Source: an uncultured Oscillospiraceae bacterium (GTDB lineage: Bacteria; Bacillota; Clostridia; Oscillospirales; Acutalibacteraceae). Taken from it: a stretch of DNA of 7,858 nucleotides. Both the position numbers and the translations under genes were made by a program. Below are positions 4,714 through 7,858 of the stretch, one piece after another. Below the pieces are notes generated by a model. That model was not told the DNA's origin, searched no databases, and was given only the letters and a program-made list of their open reading frames with translations. Within the stretch, counting starts at the first letter, position 1. Each line of letters opens with the position of its first letter. Location of the stretch: positions 1-7,858 of the forward strand of contig USBH01000076.1 of the NCBI GenBank assembly GCA_900552925.1. The letters are read 5' to 3'.

Positions 4714-6303
4714 TCAGCCCTTCATTTCCAGATATTCGTCATACGTCGTCACCCGGTCGAACGTGCCGCCCTCGGGCAGGATCTCGATGATGCGGTTCGC
4801 GACGGTCTGGGTGAACTCGTGGTCGTGCGAGGCGAACAGCACGACGCCCTTGAAATCGATGAGGCCGTTGTTCACCGCCGTGATCGACTCGAGGTCGAGG
4901 TGGTTCGTCGGCTGGTCGAGCAGCAGCACGTTGCTGCCGAACATCATCATGCGCGAGAGCATGCAGCGCACCTTCTCGCCGCCCGAGAGCACCTTGACGG
5001 GCTTGTACACATTCTCGCCGGAAAAGAGCATCTTGCCGAGGAAGCCGCGCAGGTACGTCTCCGTCGTGTCCTTCGAATACTGCTCGAGCCACTTGATGAT
5101 CGAATCCTCCGTATCGTTGAAATAGGCGGAGTTGTCCTGCGGGAAGTACGAGCGGCTCGTCGAGACGCCCCACTTGAACGTACCCTCGTCCGGCTCCATC
5201 TCCTCCATCAGGATCTTGAAGAGCGTCGGCACGGCGAATTCGTTGTCGGCGACAAACGCGATCTTGTCCTCGCGGCCGACGATGAAGGAGACGTTGTCGA
5301 GCACCTTGACGCCGTCAATGGTCTTTGAAAGGCCCGAAACCGTCAGCACGTCACGGCCGAGCTCGCGGTCCATCGTGAAGCCGACGTACGGATAGCGCCG
5401 GGAGGACGCCGGCATCTCCTCGACTGTGATCTTCTCAAGCAGCTTCTTGCGCGAGGTCGCCTGGCGCGACTTCGACTTGTTCGCCGAAAAGCGCTGGATG
5501 AAGTTCTGCAGCTCCTTGATCTTCTCCTCGGCCTTGCGGTTCTGGTCGCGCAGCATGCGCTGGATGAGCTGGCTCGACTCGTACCAGAAATCGTAGTTGC
5601 CCACGTACATCTTGATCTTGCCGTAGTCGACGTCGACGATGTGCGTGCAGACGTTGTTCAAAAAGTGGCGGTCGTGCGAGACAACGATGACCGTGCCCTC
5701 GTACTCGATGAGGAAATCCTCAAGCCAGGTGATCGCTTTGGCATCGAGGCCGTTCGTCGGCTCGTCGAGCAGAATCATATCGGGCGCGCCGAACAGCGCG
5801 CGGGCCAGAAGCACCTTGACCTTCTCGGTCTGGTTCAGCGTGCTCATCGTGTTGTACATGTCGCGGCTGTCGAGGCCGAGGCCCTGCATCAGCTTCGCGG
5901 CCTCGGTTTCGGCCTCCCAGCCGTTCAGCTCGGCAAACTCAGCCTCGAGCTCGGCGGCGCGGTTGCCGTCCTCCTCGCTGAAGTCGGGCTTGGCGTACAG
6001 CGCCTCCTTCTCCTCGGCGATCTCGAAAAGGCGCGCGTTGCCCTGCATGATCGTGTCGAAGATCGTCTGACTCTCATAGGCGAAGTGGTCCTGCTTGAGC
6101 ACCGACATGCGGTATTTCGGGTCGAACGAGACATCGCCCTTCGAAGGCTCGAGGTCGCCGGAGAGGATGCGCAGGAACGTGGACTTGCCCGCGCCGTTCG
6201 CGCCGATGATGCCGTAGCAGTTGCCCGGCAGGAACTGCAGGTTGACGTTCGAAAAGAGGTTCTGGCCGTCGAAATTGATGGCCACACCGGAAACATTCAG
6301 CAT
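4714..6303 (-). CDS. ABC-F family ATPase, YbiT-like, with a degenerate second ATP site
   Basis: A 529-aa soluble protein with two nucleotide-binding domains (NBDs) and no membrane spans, the length of YbiT-type ABC-F proteins that act at the ribosome. NBD1 has Walker A GANGAGKST (34-42), Q-loop KQDH (70-73), Walker B ILLDEPTNGLD (177-187) with catalytic Glu181, and H-switch SHD (209-211). Its signature is TLNQTEK (155-161) instead of LSGGQ. The linker (about 240-300) contains RFSANKSKSRQATSR, very like YbiT. NBD2 keeps Q-loop PQDN (388-391), signature LSGGEK (439-444) and SHD (492-494). Its Walker A position reads ADNEFAVPT (352-360), lacking Gly and Lys, and its Walker B is LLLDQPTNHLD with Gln464 at the catalytic position. 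The ATG at 6303 follows AAAGG. The gene lies 45 nt downstream of the phosphodiesterase with no evident promoter between. The assignment as YbiT-like is firm; the ribosomal function is by family analogy. Confidence 0.95.
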   Translation of the reverse strand: MLNVSGVAINFDGQNLFSNVNLQFLPGNCYGIIGANGAGKSTFLRILSGDLEPSKGDVSFDPKYRMSVLKQDHFAYESQTIFDTIMQGNARLFEIAEEKEALYAKPDFSEEDGNRAAELEAEFAELNGWEAETEAAKLMQGLGLDSRDMYNTMSTLNQTEKVKVLLARALFGAPDMILLDEPTNGLDAKAITWLEDFLIEYEGTVIVVSHDRHFLNNVCTHIVDVDYGKIKMYVGNYDFWYESSQLIQRMLRDQNRKAEEKIKELQNFIQRFSANKSKSRQATSRKKLLEKITVEEMPASSRRYPYVGFTMDRELGRDVLTVSGLSKTIDGVKVLDNVSFIVGREDKIAFVADNEFAVPTLFKILMEEMEPDEGTFKWGVSTSRSYFPQDNSAYFNDTEDSIIKWLEQYSKDTTETYLRGFLGKMLFSGENVYKPVKVLSGGEKVRCMLSRMMMFGSNVLLLDQPTNHLDLESITAVNNGLIDFKGVVLFASHDHEFTQTVANRIIEILPEGGTFDRVTTYDEYLEMKG

Positions 6304-6348
6304 GATGATAAAACCTTTCTGTATTGATGGATAAATTCGTGAGGCGGC

Positions 6349-7131
6349 TTACAGGATGCTCCGCCCTTCCCAGGCCATGGGCTTCGGCAGCCCGAGCACC
6401 TGAAGCACCGTCGGCGCAATGTCCTTGATGGTCATCGCCTCGAGCGCGCGGCCGGATGCAAACGGCGCGCCGGCAAAGACGATCGGGATCGTCCGGTCCT
6501 CGGGGATGTCCTCGCCGTGCCCGCGGTCGTGCCCGCCGTGGTCGGCGGTCAGCACGAGGCTGTACCCCGCGGGCAGCGCCTCGTAGACGCGCCGCACGCA
6601 GGCGAGCGCGTTATGCAGTGCGCGCAGGTATTCCGGCGACATCCAGCCGCTGTCGTGCCCGGCGCAGTCCGTATAGCCGAGGTAGAGGAACGTGAAATCC
6701 GGCTGCTCGCGCGTGATGTAGTCGATCGCCGCATCCGTCAGGACGTTCTCGCTCTCGATGCCCGCCTCGAGCGGCAGCGCCTCGGTCTGGAACCGGCTGA
6801 AGTCCAGCGAACCGGGACGGTTCAGGTCGCGCAGCTCCTCCCAGTTGTAGAACATCGCCGTTTTGCCGCCGAATTTCTTGACGACGTCGGCAAGGCTTTC
6901 GATCGGCCGCGCCATCGGGTGCCACGTGTTGTCCGTGATGCCGTGCCGCGTCGGGTCGACCGAAAAGAACAGCGAGGCATGGCAGGGCAGCGTCACCGAA
7001 GGCATGACGGTCTGCGCGTGGAAGCACGAGGCGCCCGCGCGCATCAGCATCTGAAACGTATCGTTCCCGCAGGCTTCCGTCCCATCCGGGCGCATGCCGT
7101 CGATCAGAATCAAAACCACTTTGTTTTCCAT
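6349..7131 (-). CDS. Alkaline phosphatase superfamily phosphodiesterase/nucleotide pyrophosphatase-like hydrolase
   Basis: A 260-aa metal-dependent phosphohydrolase of the type I phosphodiesterase / nucleotide pyrophosphatase branch, without a signal peptide and therefore probably cytoplasmic. The two-metal site can be read directly. Asp11 is in LILIDGMRPDG, nucleophile Thr47 is in MPSVTLPCHASLF, Asp155 and His159 are in GYTDCAGHDSGW, Asp197 and His198 are in TADHGGHDRGHGED, and His205 is in the same motif. The C-terminus IKDIAPTVLQVLGLPKP...WEGRSIL is typical of this superfamily. It is a compact, minimal member with no large insertions. The substrate is unknown; nucleotides, phosphodiesters and phosphonates are all possible. 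The ATG at 7131 has only a weak GGTG upstream and sits 5 nt after a five-codon reading frame that has a strong ribosome binding site. The gene lies 64 nt downstream of the HAD gene and is probably cotranscribed with it. Confidence 0.9.
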   Translation of the reverse strand: MENKVVLILIDGMRPDGTEACGNDTFQMLMRAGASCFHAQTVMPSVTLPCHASLFFSVDPTRHGITDNTWHPMARPIESLADVVKKFGGKTAMFYNWEELRDLNRPGSLDFSRFQTEALPLEAGIESENVLTDAAIDYITREQPDFTFLYLGYTDCAGHDSGWMSPEYLRALHNALACVRRVYEALPAGYSLVLTADHGGHDRGHGEDIPEDRTIPIVFAGAPFASGRALEAMTIKDIAPTVLQVLGLPKPMAWEGRSIL

Positions 7132-7136
7132 TTGCT

Positions 7137-7154
7137 TCACCGAACCCGCGGCAT
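7137..7154 (-). CDS. Possible five-codon leader peptide (MPRVR) upstream of the phosphodiesterase
   Basis: ATG at 7154 encodes MPRVR and stops at TGA 7139-7137. A strong purine-rich site AAGGAAAGG lies about 8 nt upstream of this ATG. The phosphodiesterase ATG (7131) comes 5 nt after the stop and has a poor site of its own. Coupled translation or re-initiation is plausible. An 18-base frame can easily arise by chance, so this stays tentative. Confidence 0.35.
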   Translation of the reverse strand: MPRVR

Positions 7155-7195
7155 GCGCAGGCCTTTCCTTTCTTTCGTTTTTTCCGCAGGGGCTG

Positions 7196-7858
7196 TCACG
7201 CGCCGCGGCCGAGCGCAAAGCGCTCCACCGCCTCGGCAAAACCGTCCCCGGCGCACGGCGCGACGACCGCGTCCGCCAGTTTCTTCGCCGCATCGATGCC
7301 GTTGCCGACGACCGCCGCAAAGCCCGCCGCGCGCAGCATGCCGATGTCGTTGCCGTTGTCGCCGACCGCCATCGTCGCCGCGGGGTCCAGGCCGAGCGCC
7401 CCGCACAGCGCGCGCAGCGCCGTGCCCTTGTCGCACCCCTTGTGGTTGATCTCGATGTTGTCGACGTTCGAATACGTGATCTCGATGTCGTTGATCTCCC
7501 GCAGGCGCGCGAGCACCTCCGCCCGCACCTGCTCCGGGATGAACATCATATTGATCTTTTCCGGCTCGGCGCCGGTCTCCCGCAGATAGCCGGACAGGCT
7601 GTCCGCAAACGCGTAGTCCTTTGTGAGGAAGTAGAACATCTTCTCGGGCAGGCCGTACAGCGTGCCGGCCCGCTCGGGGTCGCCGCGCCGCGTCACGCCG
7701 CGCCCGTTTACATAATATTCCACGTACAGCTTGTAGTCGTCGAAGACACGCTGCACGCGCAGGGCGGTCTCCGTCGGGATCCGGTTGCCGCACACCAGTT
7801 TGTTTTCGTGCAGGTCCCACACCGCGCCGCCGTTTGAGGTGATCGCATAGCGGATGAA
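7196..7858 (-). CDS. Cof-type HAD-superfamily hydrolase (partial, N-terminus beyond window)
   Basis: The last 220 residues of a haloacid-dehalogenase-type phosphatase with a C2 cap (Cof/YidA-like). The frame is open to the right edge, where it reads FIRYAITSNGGAVWDLHENK; the ITSNG strand is the motif II region of this family. The cap domain covers roughly visible residues 20-150. The conserved lysine is in NHKGCDKGTALRAL, and the metal-binding motif is GDNGNDIGML (GDxxND). VVGNGIDAAKKLAD follows near the end. Motif I (DxDGT), with the nucleophilic Asp, would be in the missing stretch of about 50-60 residues. A GTG at 7822 is internal and not the start. Substrates of such enzymes are sugar phosphates, nucleotides or flavin phosphates and cannot be chosen here. 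It is the most upstream visible gene of a probable HAD-phosphodiesterase-ABC-F unit. Confidence 0.93.
   Translation of the reverse strand, partial: FIRYAITSNGGAVWDLHENKLVCGNRIPTETALRVQRVFDDYKLYVEYYVNGRGVTRRGDPERAGTLYGLPEKMFYFLTKDYAFADSLSGYLRETGAEPEKINMMFIPEQVRAEVLARLREINDIEITYSNVDNIEINHKGCDKGTALRALCGALGLDPAATMAVGDNGNDIGMLRAAGFAAVVGNGIDAAKKLADAVVAPCAGDGFAEAVERFALGRGA

Noticed and set aside
5641..6327. A 228-codon plus-strand frame antisense to the ABC-F gene
   Set aside because: It is a mirror of the ABC-F coding sequence with valine/arginine-rich composition and no ribosome binding site.
7196..7822. GTG at 7822 as the real start of the HAD protein
   Set aside because: The frame stays open and homologous-looking (ITSNGGAV) up to the window edge, and motif I must lie further upstream.

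Overview
This 7.9 kb window is GC-rich, densely packed bacterial DNA. Gene content and style suggest a high-GC member of the Clostridia (Firmicutes), probably a gut-type lineage. The clues are a sigma factor / membrane anti-sigma / lipoprotein cassette, a YbiT-like ABC-F protein, paired short-chain chromate transporters, strong AGGAG-type ribosome binding sites, and sigma-A-like promoters that stand out as AT-rich islands. This placement is an inference from gene families, not from a marker gene. There are no tRNAs, rRNAs, CRISPR arrays or insertion sequences.

Left region (1-1918): a LysR-type regulator, cut by the window edge, runs leftward. It diverges from a two-gene chromate-transporter (ChrA half-size) operon that runs rightward, has a near-consensus promoter and ends in a strong terminator. 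The first 69 bases form a perfect 30-bp inverted repeat that replaces the expected LysR sequence, so it is probably a fold-back assembly artefact.

Middle region (1950-4574), all leftward: a signal-peptide-bearing single-pass membrane protein of unknown function has its own promoter and terminator. Upstream of it lies a three-gene operon encoding an ECF-like sigma-70 factor, a single-span putative anti-sigma factor with a large outer domain, and a small lipoprotein. This looks like an envelope-sensing unit. A possible shared TGTAAC promoter element precedes both the sigma gene and the lone membrane-protein gene.

Right region (4583-7858), leftward: a Cof-type HAD hydrolase (start missing), an alkaline-phosphatase-superfamily phosphodiesterase and a YbiT-like ABC-F ATPase probably form one transcription unit ending at a hairpin terminator. 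The ABC-F protein is the most notable item. Its second nucleotide-binding domain has lost the Walker A lysine and carries Gln in place of the catalytic Glu. The first domain's signature motif is also degenerate. Together these leave one composite ATP site intact and the other apparently dead.
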